Below are positions 5,212 through 5,959 of a DNA stretch of 5,959 nucleotides, piece by piece. The translations under genes and the position numbers were made by a program. Position 1 is the first letter of the stretch, and every line of letters starts with the position of its first letter. Under the pieces are notes generated by a model that was not told where the DNA came from, ran no database searches, and worked only from the letters and a program-made list of their open reading frames with translations. Source of the stretch: Bacteroidota bacterium (GTDB taxonomy: Bacteria > Bacteroidota > Bacteroidia > Bacteroidales > Lentimicrobiaceae); the NCBI GenBank assembly GCA_023434665.1, contig JAEYSM010000024.1, forward strand, positions 1 through 5,959. Direction: 5' to 3'.

Positions 5212-5828
5212 TACTTAACATTCTGCAACACACTTTGCCTGTCGTATTCTAAAAATCCTGCCTTTTTATACAGTGGCAGTGCAGCCGGATGATCGAGATC
5301 GCAGGTGTGCAACCATAAGCGGTTGATCTTGCGAGCCCTGTTCCAGGCATAGTGAATTACTGAGCTTAAAAATGGCATTCCCACTTTCCTTCCGGTGAAA
5401 TCATCACACAGACCAAAGTAAACGATCTCTGTCTCACCCGCAGTTGCATGAGAAAGTTCCGAAAACCCTGCAATTGCAATTTCATCATTTTCAGTTAGGC
5501 CTCCTATTGGCTTTACTGCGCTCCCGGGTAATCCTGGAACAGATGCATCTGAAGGTGCTGAATTATCATCCCTTTTAGTATCAAAAATCAGCAGCATAAC
5601 CTCAGTTTCTGCACTTCCCAGAATAGCTTCCAACTTTGCCCGATCCATCAATAGTCTGTCGTACCAATTGTACTTCCCTCCCACTGCCCGGTAAATTTGA
5701 AGATACTCTTCCACCGTTGGTTTATCCCACTTCACCAAAGTGAAATTCTCAGGTAGAAACAGCTTACTCATCTTTTCAGGCTGCTCCCGCATCTCTAAAT
5801 ACCATGTGGTTGTCAGTACCTTTTTCAA
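5211..5828 (-). CDS. GNAT-family N-acetyltransferase with central insertion
   Basis: The protein has 205 residues. The family pattern is clear: an N-terminal WYLEM strand (9-13), YRAVGGKYNWYDRL (46-59), EIVYFGL (134-140), the acetyl-CoA loop DFTGRKVGMPFL (143-154), AWNRARKINRLWLHTCDLDHP (161-181, trp and HTC-DHP signature) and ALPLYKKAGF (183-192). This matches a known GNAT group found in proteobacteria and Bacteroidota with no assigned substrate. Between VMLLIFD and AGFSEL, where relatives have a tight beta hairpin, about 30 extra residues rich in Asp, Ser, Pro and Gly appear (about 84-115). In the acetyl-CoA loop the first Gly position is Lys148. The start is TTG at 5828: a stop in the same frame at 5832-5834 forbids a longer protein, and the next Met (13) would cut off the first conserved strand. 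The TTG overlaps the TGA of the alkylation-repair gene (TTGA), suggesting coupled translation. Confidence 0.85.
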   Translation of the reverse strand: MKKVLTTTWYLEMREQPEKMSKLFLPENFTLVKWDKPTVEEYLQIYRAVGGKYNWYDRLLMDRAKLEAILGSAETEVMLLIFDTKRDDNSAPSDASVPGLPGSAVKPIGGLTENDEIAIAGFSELSHATAGETEIVYFGLCDDFTGRKVGMPFLSSVIHYAWNRARKINRLWLHTCDLDHPAALPLYKKAGFLEYDRQSVLQNVK

Positions 5829-5959
5829 AGCTCATCCTTTCTCATAGGGGAAAAATGCTTAAGTGCCTCACGAGTGCTGAGTGATGAAAGCTGTTCATCA
5901 GAAACAAACATCCGCACACTTAATGGATTAGTCTTAGCGTATTCCCTTAGTGCCCAGCC
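5825..5959 (-). CDS. DNA alkylation repair protein, AlkD-like, C-terminal end only
   Basis: The last 44 residues are visible, starting GWALREYAKTNPLSVRMF and ending MRKDEL before TGA (5825-5827). The phrase GWALREYAKTNP followed by LSTREALKH is the hallmark C-terminal repeat of the AlkD family, HEAT-like-repeat glycosylases that remove N3- and N7-alkylated purines from DNA. The 5' part lies outside the window, so catalytic residues cannot be checked. It is the upstream member of a unit with the GNAT gene, overlapping it by 4 bp, and is too short to have been detected by length alone. Confidence 0.85.
   Translation of the reverse strand, partial: GWALREYAKTNPLSVRMFVSDEQLSSLSTREALKHFSPMRKDEL

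Overview
The window looks like ordinary chromosome of a Bacteroidota species, probably in or near the Bacteroidales. The evidence is: promoter -7 boxes of the TAnnTTTG type; weak or absent Shine-Dalgarno sequences; secreted beta-barrel proteins whose signal peptides end in A-Q; an LVIVD-repeat surface protein next to a small barrel; a tRNA gene without an encoded CCA; and short tandem heptamer and hexamer repeats between genes. Nothing resembles a phage, an insertion sequence, a CRISPR array or a defence island.

Layout. Left (plus strand): the 3' part of an LVIVD-repeat beta-propeller protein (1-1137), then 21 bp later a small outer-membrane barrel protein (1159-1782). Centre-left (minus strand): a PLP-dependent racemase of the alanine/ornithine racemase group (2249-3340), overlapped by ATGA with a GNAT acetyltransferase (1812-2252). 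A 280-bp spacer (3341-3620) carries a GGTTGA hexamer repeat. Centre: a second outer-membrane barrel protein on the minus strand (3621-4295) shares a short divergent promoter region with a plus-strand tRNA-Arg(CCG) gene (4405-4478), which ends in a rho-independent terminator (4493-4535). Right (minus strand, transcribed right to left): the C-terminal end of an AlkD-type DNA alkylation repair protein (5825-5959), a GNAT acetyltransferase with an unusual insertion (5211-5828, TTGA overlap), a heptamer repeat, and a PAP2-like integral membrane protein (4534-5151).

The genes form small, mostly unrelated units. The tightest couplings are the racemase with its acetyltransferase, and the alkylation-repair protein with its acetyltransferase. 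The LVIVD protein and the small barrel are plausibly cotranscribed cell-envelope partners.

I did not find a clear new system. The best leads are: (1) heptamer arrays that begin at the G of a TAG stop codon, in the same orientation relative to the gene, at two separate genes; (2) a tRNA-Arg in which the elbow pair G19-C56 appears as A19-U56; (3) a racemase/acetyltransferase pair with no assigned substrate; (4) an in-frame, disorder-like insertion in the right-hand GNAT enzyme.
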